Assembly: GCA_021732485.1 (NCBI GenBank)
Contig: JAKFUV010000013.1
Span: 73,347-137,346, forward strand
Length of the DNA stretch: 64,000 bases
From: Hyphomicrobium sp.
GTDB taxonomy: Bacteria > Pseudomonadota > Alphaproteobacteria > Rhizobiales > Hyphomicrobiaceae
Direction: 5' to 3'
Made by a program: the position numbers and the translations under genes
The notes under the pieces: model-generated
Seen by the model: the letters and a program-made list of their open reading frames with translations, nothing else
What the model was told of the DNA's origin: nothing
The model's database searches: none
Shown: positions 42,371 through 50,973 of the stretch, piece by piece
Numbering within the stretch: the stretch's first letter is position 1
Layout: the number at the start of each line of letters is the position of its first letter

Positions 42371-44755
42371 TTACGAGTCCTTGCTGGTTTCGACTTCGCC
42401 GCGATCGACGCGACGGGAAAATTCGGTGTGCCCGCCGCTCGACAAAATCCGCGCTTGCTCAACCCAGTTTTCGCGCTCGATGCGGCCCTGGAAATCGAGC
42501 TTTCGGCTGATGCGATCGATGTCGCCGCTGGTCCAGTTGGCGATATGATCATAGCGCGTGACGCCAAGTCCGTTGAGACGCTTTTCGATCAGCACGCCAA
42601 CACCGCGAATGCGCTTGAGATCATCGCCGCCGGCATCGTCGGCAGCGCGCGGCGCTGAAGCTTTGGCCACCGGCTGCTCGGGATCGGAGCGCGGAACCGG
42701 CACGGCGTCATTGGCGCTCTTGTCTTTGCCACCCTGCACTTTGCCACCCTGTTCTTTGATGGCGTCAGCAAGCCGCGTCGGCATCACCAGGTTCGGATCA
42801 GCCTTCGACAGCGGCGAGATCGGCTCGATCGGCCGGATGCCGCGCGTGACGCTGGCCGATGCAGCGGCGATGGCAGCGGCAGCGGCTGAGGCGAGTTCGG
42901 AAACCGAGCGGCCGAGTGGCGCGGGCGGCTTGGGTGCCGGTACGACGTCTGGAGGTACGACGGCTGGCGGGTTGGAACTTGCGGCTTTGGCATCCGGGCT
43001 CGGTGGCGCGGGGGTCGGTGATGAAACGGGTTTCGCTGGCTCAGGCGGCGTTGGCGTTGGCGTCACCGCCACGGTCGCAGGCGCAGGCACGGCGCTCACT
43101 GATGCAGGGGCACCGGCGTCGGCGGCGATGGGCGTTCCGGCGGCCGGCGCTGTCTCGATTTTTGCCGTGTCGGTTTTTGCAGCGACGGGCGCCGAAGATG
43201 ATGCAGGAGCCGATGGAGATACGGCAGGCGACGCCGTGGCGGCCGGGGTTGCGGCGGTAGCCTTCGCCGCCGTGGCGCGATTGCGAGAATAATACGTCTC
43301 GCCGCCCTTGGCGAGAATTTGCGCCTGTTCGATCCACTGCTCGCGATCGATGCGGCCGGCGAAATTCAGCTCCTGATCGAAGAGATCGATGTCGTCTGAC
43401 GTCCAGTTGGCGATGTCCTCGAAGCGCAACACGCCGAGAGACTTCAAGCCTTGTTCGGCCTTGGCGTCGATGGCGCGAATGCGTTGCAAGTCGTCACCGT
43501 CCGAGATCGGGGCGGCGGCCGGCTCGACGGGTTTCGCAACCGAGGATGTGGCCGCTTTGGCGACGGCGGCGGCAGCGGCAGCGGCGGTCGTAGCGGCCGT
43601 CATTGCAGCCGCAGCGGCTGCGGCGAGCGCGGCCCCCGTCGAGTTGGTGACGGGTTGCGCCGCGCTGGCAGTTTCGGACTTGGCCGTGACCGCGGGCGCT
43701 GGCGCAGGGTTCGGCGTGGAAGGGGCTGGCAGGCTGTCTTTGATGGCCGAGCCCGTCTCTTTTGCTGGCTCGGGCTTTTTGGGTTCCGCAGCCACCGCAG
43801 ATTTGGCCGCGTCGGTTTTTTTGACGACGTCAGGCCCTTTCACCAAGTCGGGCCCTTTCACCAAGTTGGGCTCTGGCGTCGCCGACGACGATGGTTCCGG
43901 CTTTGTCACGTCGGCCTTTACCGCCGAATTGGCGACGGCGTCTTTGACGCGCGGCTCTTGTTCTTTCTCTTTCGGCGCTTCGGCTTGCGGAGGCGCGATA
44001 CTGGCAGCCGCTGATTTTGCCGCAGCGATCGCCGCTGCCGCCGCGCTTGCCAGCGCGCTACTCATGCCGGGCGCGCGGGCCGGAGCCGGTGGCGCTAAGG
44101 CTTTTGCGGCCGCCTGTTTCGCGGCGGCGGCGGCGGCCGATTGCTGTTCGATCTCGGCGGCAGCGATGGCAGCCGCAGCCGTGGCGGCGGCCGCCTCCTC
44201 GGCTCCGATCTCGAAGGCGGTTTTCTTCGGTGGCCACGGCAGCGCCGGACCGGTGACGAGTTTGAATACCGCAGGCCGGATCTCGCAGATCGCTACGCGC
44301 GGCATGTTTTCATTCAGTTCAGGCCCCCACAGCGCCCGGTCGAAGCGCATGACGTCGGCCACCTTGGGCGCCGGACGCGGAGCCGGGCGCGGCAAGATGT
44401 CGATCTTCGGCTGCACCGGCTCGAAGCTGCGCGGCTTGAACGCTGGCGGCGGCGGCGGTGCCGGCTGGCGTTCGACGCGCGGCTCGCGCACGGGTGGTCT
44501 CGGCGCGGGTGGTGGGATGGCCGGTTCCGGGGCGAGGCGCGGCGCCATTGGCGGCCGGTCTACGAAATCGCGTTCGACGCCCCGTTCGGCGCTCCGGGCC
44601 ATGCTCGGCGCACCTTGGGCACCGGCGAGCGCCGGCTGGCTCGCATAGCCCGCCGCCGCACCTTGCAGCCAGCGCTTGACCACGCACGCGACGAACGCGC
44701 CGAAGAAATAGGCCGAGAGCAACAGCAGAAATGTCTGCATCAACAGATAGGTCAT
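42371..44755 (-). CDS. Membrane-anchored protein with two HhH-like (COG3743) modules
   Basis: This encodes 794 residues. An N-terminal membrane helix (about 3-25) is followed by a Pro-rich region, then a short conserved-looking stretch (DRALWGPELNENMPRVAICEIRPAVFKLVTGP), then some 350 residues of Ala/Pro/Lys-rich low complexity. Two modules of about 75 residues occur near 420-500 and 705-780: DDL-RIR ... GLxSLGVxRFxDIANWT-DIDxxxxxLxFxGRIxRExWxEQAxIL. These match the helix-hairpin-helix-like domain often labelled flap-endonuclease-like (COG3743). A nuclease activity is not supported here. GGGGAGAAG lies before the ATG. It is the last gene of a three-gene cassette with the small peptide and OmpA protein. 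Confidence 0.8.
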   Translation of the reverse strand: MTYLLMQTFLLLLSAYFFGAFVACVVKRWLQGAAAGYASQPALAGAQGAPSMARSAERGVERDFVDRPPMAPRLAPEPAIPPPAPRPPVREPRVERQPAPPPPPAFKPRSFEPVQPKIDILPRPAPRPAPKVADVMRFDRALWGPELNENMPRVAICEIRPAVFKLVTGPALPWPPKKTAFEIGAEEAAAATAAAAIAAAEIEQQSAAAAAAKQAAAKALAPPAPARAPGMSSALASAAAAAIAAAKSAAASIAPPQAEAPKEKEQEPRVKDAVANSAVKADVTKPEPSSSATPEPNLVKGPDLVKGPDVVKKTDAAKSAVAAEPKKPEPAKETGSAIKDSLPAPSTPNPAPAPAVTAKSETASAAQPVTNSTGAALAAAAAAAMTAATTAAAAAAAVAKAATSSVAKPVEPAAAPISDGDDLQRIRAIDAKAEQGLKSLGVLRFEDIANWTSDDIDLFDQELNFAGRIDREQWIEQAQILAKGGETYYSRNRATAAKATAATPAATASPAVSPSAPASSSAPVAAKTDTAKIETAPAAGTPIAADAGAPASVSAVPAPATVAVTPTPTPPEPAKPVSSPTPAPPSPDAKAASSNPPAVVPPDVVPAPKPPAPLGRSVSELASAAAAAIAAASASVTRGIRPIEPISPLSKADPNLVMPTRLADAIKEQGGKVQGGKDKSANDAVPVPRSDPEQPVAKASAPRAADDAGGDDLKRIRGVGVLIEKRLNGLGVTRYDHIANWTSGDIDRISRKLDFQGRIERENWVEQARILSSGGHTEFSRRVDRGEVETSKDS

Positions 44756-44841
44756 CGCTCAGCTCTTCTCCCCGATCGGACCGCTGATCGGCGCGTTGGG
44801 AATGCGTTGGCTCACTGGCCCCTGGCTCACAGGTCGTCTCG

Positions 44842-44958
44842 TCATTCTTGGTCGTGTCCGGCGTCTTCATGTCCGGCGCACGCAACCCATCCGGCGACGC
44901 CGCCGAGCGCAAAAGCCAGGGCGATCCACCAGATGAGTTTGACGAACAGGTAGTCCAT
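44842..44958 (-). CDS. 38-residue single-pass membrane peptide
   Basis: A short frame from ATG 44958 to TGA at 44842 encodes 38 residues. It has MDYLFVKLIWW at the N-end, a Gly/Ala-rich membrane helix (about residues 5-26) with a GxxxG-like run, then a Cys and a short His/Asp/Glu-rich tail (HEDAGHDQE). A strong GGAAGGA lies about 10 bases before the start. It lies between the OmpA-family gene and the HhH-like gene on the same strand, 86 bases before the latter, so it probably belongs to their operon. I do not know a named family. Confidence 0.72.
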   Translation of the reverse strand: MDYLFVKLIWWIALAFALGGVAGWVACAGHEDAGHDQE

Positions 44959-45062
44959 CGTTGGCTATCCTTCCCGGCGGATGCGCGGTGAGCTGTAACG
45001 ACTGGCATCAAGCGCTTGAGGGGCGATGTGCGATCGACGCGTCGAGAGTTGATCGGCCATGT

Positions 45063-47213
45063 TCAGTTCACCTTGACGACGAATTCGATGCGGCGATTTT
45101 TTGCCCGGCCATCCGGCGTTTCATTTTCGGCGATTGGCCGGGTCGCGCCGTAACCGACAGTTGACAGCCGGTTGGCGTCGACACCGGAGCTAATCAGATA
45201 GTCGGCGACCGTGCGGGCGCGGCGATCCGACAGACGCTGATTGCGCTCGTCGGTACCTTCAGCGTCGGTGTGGCCTTCGATCTCGATGCGAAAGCGCGGA
45301 CAGGCGTTGGCGACCTGGGCCAGCTCTTTGAGCGTGTCGGTGCTGTCGGGTGTCAGATCGGCCTTGGCGCGCTCGAACTGGAGAATACCGCGATTGGTCG
45401 CGTCGCGCATCAGCCCCTGGCACTCGTCGGCTTCCTTCTCGACCGCCGACATGACGGTGATGGCGTGCGTGCCTTGAAAGCCGTCGCTAAATCCGCTCTC
45501 GACCGCTGAACGAACGTCGGCGGCGATTTGATCGCTCTCGGCCAGGCCGCGCACCGTTACCTGCTGGGCGACGACTGCCGCTTCCCCGCGCTCGAGACGC
45601 GCCAGTTGTTCGAGGGCTTTAACGGCCGTCGGAAGCCAAGCGTCGGACGGTGCGCCAACGACGCGCATTTGATCGGCGACGCTGGTCGAGGGAAACAATT
45701 GCTGGGCGGTTTCGACGAGCCGAACGCGCGTGCGGTCGTCGGGGACATCGCCCTGCAACAGGACTTGGCTGGTGCTTTCGTGGACGGCTTTCCAGGAAAG
45801 ATCGTCGCGCACCTTACCGTTGAACTCGATGTCGGCCTGGGCCTCGCAGATTTGCCCGGCGGCCGCCTTGACGTCCAGCGGTACACTGCTGGCGACACCG
45901 TAATCGTCGGTGGTACCGGTGACGCTCAAACGCCGGTCGGTGAGTTCGGCTTTGCCGGTGGTCAGGCGCTGCAAGGCTGCGAGACCGGCGACGATGCACT
46001 GCTGCCAGCCTTCGGGAGCCCCGGCCACAACCTGCATTTTGTCGTTGACGGTGCGCCCTGGAAAACGGGCGCGAACCGCATCGACGAGGGCCGAGCGCGC
46101 TGCTTCGCTCGGGATGAAGCCGCCAACGTCGATGCTGGTGGCGCCGTTGACGATGGACATCACATAGCCGGCGGCGGTGGCGGGCGCGGCGATGCGCGGG
46201 TAGCGAATTTGCTCGGTAATTTTGAAGCTCTGCGGCACCGTGCTGCGCAGTTTCTTGCGCACGTCGGTGGCGATCGGTTCGTCGGCGGCTTCACCGTTGA
46301 AAGCGAGATCGCGGCCCTTCACATCGGCACTGCCGGATTTCAATTGCGCCAGTTGGTCGAGGGCGGTTTCGGCTGCGGCGATGAAACCGTCAGGAGCGCC
46401 GTCGGCTATTTCGGTTTTGTCGACGACGGTGGCGTTGCGGAATGCTGCCTTGGCGCGGGCGGCAAGCTTTTCGCGGGCGGATTCGGAGGGCGAGAAGCCG
46501 GACAATTCGACGCCGGAAACTGTCGACTTGGCTGCCCATTGATAGAGCCCGATACGCGGCGGCGTAATCTGTTCAAGCGCCAGCGAAATGCCTTTGGGCA
46601 GCTTTGATTTCAACGCGGCCTTGACGGATTTGTAACTGGGCGGCGTCGCTGCCTCGCCAATCATGGTCAGACCAAGTTCGTTCAGCTCAGCACTTCCGCG
46701 CTTCAGTTGCGCCAGTTGCGTTAGCGCGAACGCCGTGCCCGATAGCCAGGCGGTGCGATCCGGGGCGCCGCGCGCCAGCTTCATCTGATCGATCACCTCG
46801 CCTTCGGCAAAAGCCGCTCGGGCGGCTTTGAGGACCGATTTGCGAGTGTCATCGTTGGGCGCGAAACCGGTGAGAATGAGGCGGCCATCGCCACGATTTT
46901 CAGCCGACCAGATATATTTATCCACCGCATCGATGAGTTCGATACGGCCATTGGCGACCCGAACGCCCCATACCTCGCGAACCGAGGACAAAGCGCGCGT
47001 CGGTTCGCTGTCGTCTGTCGCGGTGCCGGTGACAACCGCATCGCGCCCCGAGAAGATCGGCGCGACGCCTTTGAGGCCGGATTTTTCGAGTGCTTGTTGC
47101 GTGCGCCGGCCGAGATCGCTTTCAATACCGTCATGTTCAAGCTGGACTGCTGCCCAGCTCAACATCGCTATGGGGACGAGCCCCAATAGCCAATATGACG
47201 GATTGCACCGCAT
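45063..47213 (-). CDS. OmpA-family protein with repeated BON-like modules
   Basis: This encodes 716 residues. An N-terminal hydrophobic helix (about 7-24) acts as anchor or signal. Four repeats of about 135 residues follow, each with a strand-helix unit GFxPxxxxRxxL...AFxxxxVxDxM..GAPxxW and a helix ALxQLAxLxxGxAxL. This pattern is like the BON modules of mycobacterial ArfA-type proteins. The C-terminal OmpA domain (about 600-716) has the peptidoglycan-binding segment EIEGHTDAEGTDERNQRLSDRRA. It would bridge the membrane and murein. The start is set at ATG 47213; an upstream open frame to 47333 is Arg-rich and unlike a signal. It heads the three-gene cassette. Confidence 0.88.
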   Translation of the reverse strand: MRCNPSYWLLGLVPIAMLSWAAVQLEHDGIESDLGRRTQQALEKSGLKGVAPIFSGRDAVVTGTATDDSEPTRALSSVREVWGVRVANGRIELIDAVDKYIWSAENRGDGRLILTGFAPNDDTRKSVLKAARAAFAEGEVIDQMKLARGAPDRTAWLSGTAFALTQLAQLKRGSAELNELGLTMIGEAATPPSYKSVKAALKSKLPKGISLALEQITPPRIGLYQWAAKSTVSGVELSGFSPSESAREKLAARAKAAFRNATVVDKTEIADGAPDGFIAAAETALDQLAQLKSGSADVKGRDLAFNGEAADEPIATDVRKKLRSTVPQSFKITEQIRYPRIAAPATAAGYVMSIVNGATSIDVGGFIPSEAARSALVDAVRARFPGRTVNDKMQVVAGAPEGWQQCIVAGLAALQRLTTGKAELTDRRLSVTGTTDDYGVASSVPLDVKAAAGQICEAQADIEFNGKVRDDLSWKAVHESTSQVLLQGDVPDDRTRVRLVETAQQLFPSTSVADQMRVVGAPSDAWLPTAVKALEQLARLERGEAAVVAQQVTVRGLAESDQIAADVRSAVESGFSDGFQGTHAITVMSAVEKEADECQGLMRDATNRGILQFERAKADLTPDSTDTLKELAQVANACPRFRIEIEGHTDAEGTDERNQRLSDRRARTVADYLISSGVDANRLSTVGYGATRPIAENETPDGRAKNRRIEFVVKVN

Positions 47214-47538
47214 CGACACGCTTAACCCACCCTTCACTCGATCGCGCCGCACGGCAAGTGCATAAGCGCGCCGCAGCCGGCGACGAAATCTGCTCTCGCG
47301 CAGCCAAACAACGGCACGCGCTTGAGGACGCACACATCTCTCGCAGCAGGCTGGATCCCCTGGCGTTGGACTATAGCCAAACGCTTATGGCATTCCAAGC
47401 CGAGGCCCGGCCATCACTGGATCGCCTAATCGACTGATCATTGGCGAGTTTTTGGGGCAGTGTGGCCTTTGTGCAGGGGCAGGTGTTTCGCATTTATCGA
47501 TATAATCGCCCTCCGGCCGAGTGTTCGGCAAGTGCGGG
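47214..47538. other. Intergenic region between siroheme synthase and OmpA genes
   Basis: About 325 bases hold no supported gene. Both neighbours are on the minus strand, so the OmpA cassette promoter and the end of the cysG transcript should be here. An AT-rich patch, TTTATCGATATAATCG, is at about 47494-47509. No clear terminator hairpin is seen. Confidence 0.45.
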
Positions 47539-49101
47539 CTAAACCGGCGCAACGGCGCGGCCACGTTGCATATCGTCATCCGGGTTGAGACCCAGATGCA
47601 GGCCCGGATCGAGGGCCGGATCGAGGGCCGGATCGAGGGCCGCGTACAGCGCCGCGCCGATGAGCACAAGGCATGGGCCGTCTTCGCCGGCGATTGCGAG
47701 CCGGCTGGGAAGATTTTCAAGGGTGCCGCGCACGGTGCGTTCCGTCGATCGCGTCGCATCGATCATGGCGATAGCCGGAGTGGATGGCGGTAACCCCGCC
47801 GCGATCAGCCGGGCGCTCAACTCACCGAGCGTGCGGAGCGCCATGTAGACCACCGTGGTGGCGCCGGGATCGGCCAAGGCGGACCAGTCGAGCGATGACG
47901 GCAAGCGGCCGTCGCGGGCGTGCCCGGTGATGAACTGCAACCGCTTGGCGAAATCGCGATGTGTGAGCGTCACGCCGAGGCGGGCCGCAGCACCCTGCGC
48001 CGCCGTTATGCCGGGAACGACCTCGTGGGGGATGCCGGCGGCGCGCAGATCGCTTAACTCTTCGCCGCCGCGCCCGAAGATCATCGGGTCGCCGGACTTG
48101 AGACGCACGACGCGATTGCCGTCGCGCGCCAAGGCAATCATCAGGCGGTTGATCTCGGTTTGCTGGCACGACGGACCATAGCCCGTCTTGCCAACCAGGA
48201 TGCGGCGTGATTCACGACGCGAAAATTCCAGCACCTCGGGCGTGATGAGATCGTCGTAGAGCACGACGTCGGCCGTGCGCAGCGCGCGTACGGCTTTCAA
48301 GGTGAGCAATTCGGGATCGCCGGGACCGGCGCCGACCAGAGTGACGAACCCGGTACCGGCTGACGCGGCCAACGGGTCGCTGGCGCGGCTGTCGGCGATC
48401 AGACGTTCGAGATCGTCGCCGGTCGGCGCGCGATTGGGGGTTTCGATGGCGCGCGACGAGAAGCGCTCCCAAAACCGTCGCCGAGCCGCGATGTCGGTCC
48501 CGAGCCGGTCGCCCTCGCGGCGCCAGGATTTCGCAGCCTCGGCCCAGCGCTTGAAGCCGGCCGGCAGCATACCTTCGATGAGCGAGCGGATCGCTTGCCC
48601 GAACACCGGGGCGGCGCCGTCCGTCGAAACGGCAACGACAAGCGGCGAGCGGTTGACGATGGCGCCGAATTGAAAGGCACAGAACGCGGGCCGGTCGATG
48701 ACGTTGACGGGTGTGCCGGAGGCGCGGGCGGCGGCGACAAACTCTGCCGCCTCGGCGTCGTTGGTGATGGCGCCGATGGCGATGGACGCGTTTTCAAGAT
48801 CGCTTGGCAGCCAGCGGCGACGATGCAGCGTGATGCGGCCCGCAGGCGGGTTGGCCGACAGCGCTTCGAAGCCCTCGGCGAAGGTTTCGGCGAAGACATC
48901 GACATGCGCTCCGGTGGCCGCCAGAAGCTCGGCTTTCCACAACGCCGGTTCACTGCCGCCGGCCAGCACGGCGCGCTGATCGCGCAGCTTGAAGAACACT
49001 GGTAACAGCGCCAGCGGCTCCATGCGCGCGTGTGCGGTTCCGTCGGGCGTGCGGGCCGCAGCGGGTGGGAGCGGTGTCTGATCGGTCGGGGGCGTGGTCA
49101 T
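47539..49101 (-). CDS. cysG: Siroheme synthase (multifunctional CysG)
   Basis: CysG makes siroheme, the cofactor of sulfite and nitrite reductases. The 520 residues contain an N-terminal precorrin-2 dehydrogenase/ferrochelatase domain (about 30-220, with LAGGSEPALWKAELL and GAITNDAEAAEFV) and a C-terminal uroporphyrinogen-III methyltransferase domain (about 240-490: VTLVGAGPGDPELLTLKAVRAL, DDLI, RLKSGDPMIFGRGGEE, GITAAQGAA). I set the start at ATG 49101 with GCAGAGA upstream; 49131 is an alternative. The last 25 residues are a repeat (LDPALDPALDPG) encoded by a 12-base tandem repeat near 47605-47642. The dehydrogenase GxGxxA motif is slightly altered to GGSEPA. Confidence 0.93.
   Translation of the reverse strand: MTTPPTDQTPLPPAAARTPDGTAHARMEPLALLPVFFKLRDQRAVLAGGSEPALWKAELLAATGAHVDVFAETFAEGFEALSANPPAGRITLHRRRWLPSDLENASIAIGAITNDAEAAEFVAAARASGTPVNVIDRPAFCAFQFGAIVNRSPLVVAVSTDGAAPVFGQAIRSLIEGMLPAGFKRWAEAAKSWRREGDRLGTDIAARRRFWERFSSRAIETPNRAPTGDDLERLIADSRASDPLAASAGTGFVTLVGAGPGDPELLTLKAVRALRTADVVLYDDLITPEVLEFSRRESRRILVGKTGYGPSCQQTEINRLMIALARDGNRVVRLKSGDPMIFGRGGEELSDLRAAGIPHEVVPGITAAQGAAARLGVTLTHRDFAKRLQFITGHARDGRLPSSLDWSALADPGATTVVYMALRTLGELSARLIAAGLPPSTPAIAMIDATRSTERTVRGTLENLPSRLAIAGEDGPCLVLIGAALYAALDPALDPALDPGLHLGLNPDDDMQRGRAVAPV
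47605..47642. repeat. 12-bp coding tandem repeat in cysG
   Basis: The unit GGATCGAGGGCC recurs about three times at 12-base intervals and encodes Asp-Pro-Ala-Leu on the minus strand. It lengthens the C-terminal tail of siroheme synthase and may vary in copy number. Confidence 0.85.
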
Positions 49102-49173
49102 CGGGATCTCTGCGGCGATAGGCGACGCCATCGGACAGCATCATGGGCGTTCGTGCGACGCGCGGCAAGATGA

Positions 49174-49332
49174 GCGGCAGGCTGGGTTGAGCGGAGCTTG
49201 GGCCTGGCATTTCCGCCAACCCCGACATTTCGTTTAACTTGAAGGTGCCCGGTCCCGGCGTGATTGAATTTGCATGGATCGACGACCAGGGCGTCAAGCT
49301 GGTCGAGACGGCTGCGCTCAACGTCGCCTGAC
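49174..49332 (+). pseudogene. Decayed soxZ-like fragment
   Basis: From 49210 the plus strand reads ISANPDISFNLKVPGPG, then VIEFAWIDDQGVKLVET and a stop at 49330-49332, which is the C-terminal part of a SoxZ-like thiosulfate-oxidation carrier. Just upstream, the expected AELG motif is found in a different frame (49191-49202). Removing one G from the run of four at 49200-49203 would join the two frames. A stop codon (TGA, 49188-49190) lies immediately before that. There is no start codon or ribosome-binding site in frame. I read it as the tail of a lost soxZ, with a frameshift and a stop. No other sox gene is in the window. Confidence 0.62.
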
Positions 49333-49350
49333 ACACGGCGCGCGCCCGCG

Positions 49351-50973
49351 CTATGAAACCCCTGCTTCGTCCTTCAACAGCTTGTAATTGATGCTATCGA
49401 GGAGCGCTTCGAAGCTCGCGTCGATGATGTTGGGCGAAACACCGACCGTCGTCCACCGGGCGCCGGTCTCGGTGTCATGGCTTTCGACCAGCACGCGGGT
49501 GACGGCTTCGGTGCCGCCTGCCCCCGTGTTGGTCAGAATGCGGACTTTGTAGTCGACCAATTCGACATGCTCGATGTGTTTTTGGTACCGGCCGAGATCG
49601 CGCCGCAAGGCTTTATCCAGCGCGTTGACGGGGCCGTTGCCCTGGCCGACGGACCACAACGGTTCGCTGGCGCCGGCGATGAAAACTTTGACAGTCGCCT
49701 CCGAGACGGTCGCAAGTTTTCCCGCGTCATCGCGCCGGCGCTCTACCGTAACGCGAAAACTATCGACGGAAAAATAGCGCGGCACGGTGGCGAGGGTGCG
49801 CCGTGCCAACAGTTCAAAAGAGGCTTCGGCAGCTTCAAACGAATAGCCGCCGTCTTCTCGGGTTCTGATTTCGTCCCAGAGCGTTTGCACCGACGCATCA
49901 TCTTTGCCGACGGCCAGGCCTAAGCGGTCGAGGGCCGCGAGCAGCGACGAGCGCCCGCCCTGCTTAGACACCAGAATGCGCCGCTCATTGCCGACACTGT
50001 CCGGCGGCACGTGCTCGTAGGTTTCAGGCTCCTTCAGCAAGGCGGACGCATGAATGCCGGCCTTGGTTGCGAACGCACTATCGCCGACATACGGCGCGTG
50101 GCGATCAGGGGCTTCGTTCAAGATTTCATCCAGCACCCGGCTGGCATGCGTGAGATTGCGAAGTTTGTCCGGCGTGACGCCCGTTTGAAATGCGTTGGCA
50201 AATTCGCTCTTCAACAGCAACGTCGGAATGATCGACGTCATGTTGGCGTTGCCGCAGCGCTCGCCGAGGCCATTCAGCGTGCCTTGAATTTGCCGGCAAC
50301 CGGCGCGCACGGCCATCAGCGTATTGGCAACGGCATTTTCGGTATCGTTATGCGTATGAATGCCGAGATGGATGCCCGGCACGTGATGCGTGACATCGGC
50401 GACGATGCGCTCGACTTCGTGGGGCAGCGTGCCGCCGTTGGTATCGCATAGCACGACCCAGCGCGCGCCGGCATCGTAGGCCGTCTTGGCGACTGCCAGC
50501 GCATACGAGCGGTTGCCTTTGTAGCCATCGAAAAAGTGTTCGCAGTCGATCATGGCTTCGCGCTGCGTGGCGACGATGGCGCGCACCGATTGATCGACGC
50601 TTTCGAGATTTTCTTCATTCGTGATGCCGAGCGCGACGCGGACATGATAATCCCAGGACTTGGCAACGAGGCAAATACTGTCGGCGGATGACTGCAAGAC
50701 GGCCTGAAGTCCGGGATCGTTCGAAACGGAACGCCCGGCGCGCTTGGTCATTCCGAAAGCTGTAAAGCGCGCTGATTTCAAATCGGGGCGCGATGCGAAC
50801 AGCTCGGTATCGGTGCTGTTGGCGCCAGGGTACCCGCCTTCGATGTAATCGAGGCCAAGCGCGTCCAAGACCGCCATCAGCCGCCGCTTATCCGAAAGCG
50901 AAAAGTCGACGCCGGTGGTCTGCGCGCCATCGCGCAGCGTCGTGTCGAAAAGATAAAGCCGTTCTTTGCTCAT
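49351..50973 (-). CDS. cimA: Citramalate synthase
   Basis: This is an LeuA/HMGL-family enzyme of 540 residues that condenses pyruvate and acetyl-CoA to (R)-citramalate, a threonine-independent route to isoleucine. The catalytic start LYLFDTTLRDGAQTTGVDFS is the CimA type. Metal-binding His residues lie in HLGIHTHNDTENAVAN. The C-terminal regulatory LeuA dimer domain (VKVFIAGASEPLWSVGQGNGPVNALDKALR) is complete. 2-isopropylmalate or homocitrate synthase is less likely from the N-terminal motif. The start at 50973 overlaps the GNAT stop by 4 bases (ATGA), so the two are coupled; the frame is open 34 codons further upstream inside the GNAT gene. Confidence 0.92.
   Translation of the reverse strand: MSKERLYLFDTTLRDGAQTTGVDFSLSDKRRLMAVLDALGLDYIEGGYPGANSTDTELFASRPDLKSARFTAFGMTKRAGRSVSNDPGLQAVLQSSADSICLVAKSWDYHVRVALGITNEENLESVDQSVRAIVATQREAMIDCEHFFDGYKGNRSYALAVAKTAYDAGARWVVLCDTNGGTLPHEVERIVADVTHHVPGIHLGIHTHNDTENAVANTLMAVRAGCRQIQGTLNGLGERCGNANMTSIIPTLLLKSEFANAFQTGVTPDKLRNLTHASRVLDEILNEAPDRHAPYVGDSAFATKAGIHASALLKEPETYEHVPPDSVGNERRILVSKQGGRSSLLAALDRLGLAVGKDDASVQTLWDEIRTREDGGYSFEAAEASFELLARRTLATVPRYFSVDSFRVTVERRRDDAGKLATVSEATVKVFIAGASEPLWSVGQGNGPVNALDKALRRDLGRYQKHIEHVELVDYKVRILTNTGAGGTEAVTRVLVESHDTETGARWTTVGVSPNIIDASFEALLDSINYKLLKDEAGVS

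Noticed and set aside
43389..44648. 419-residue plus-strand open frame, very Ala/Gly-rich
   Set aside because: It is antisense to the Ala/Pro-rich stretch of the HhH-like protein gene; low complexity on one strand opens the other.
45528..46607. 359-residue plus-strand open frame
   Set aside because: It is antisense to the OmpA/BON gene and has no motif, start signal or family-like segment.
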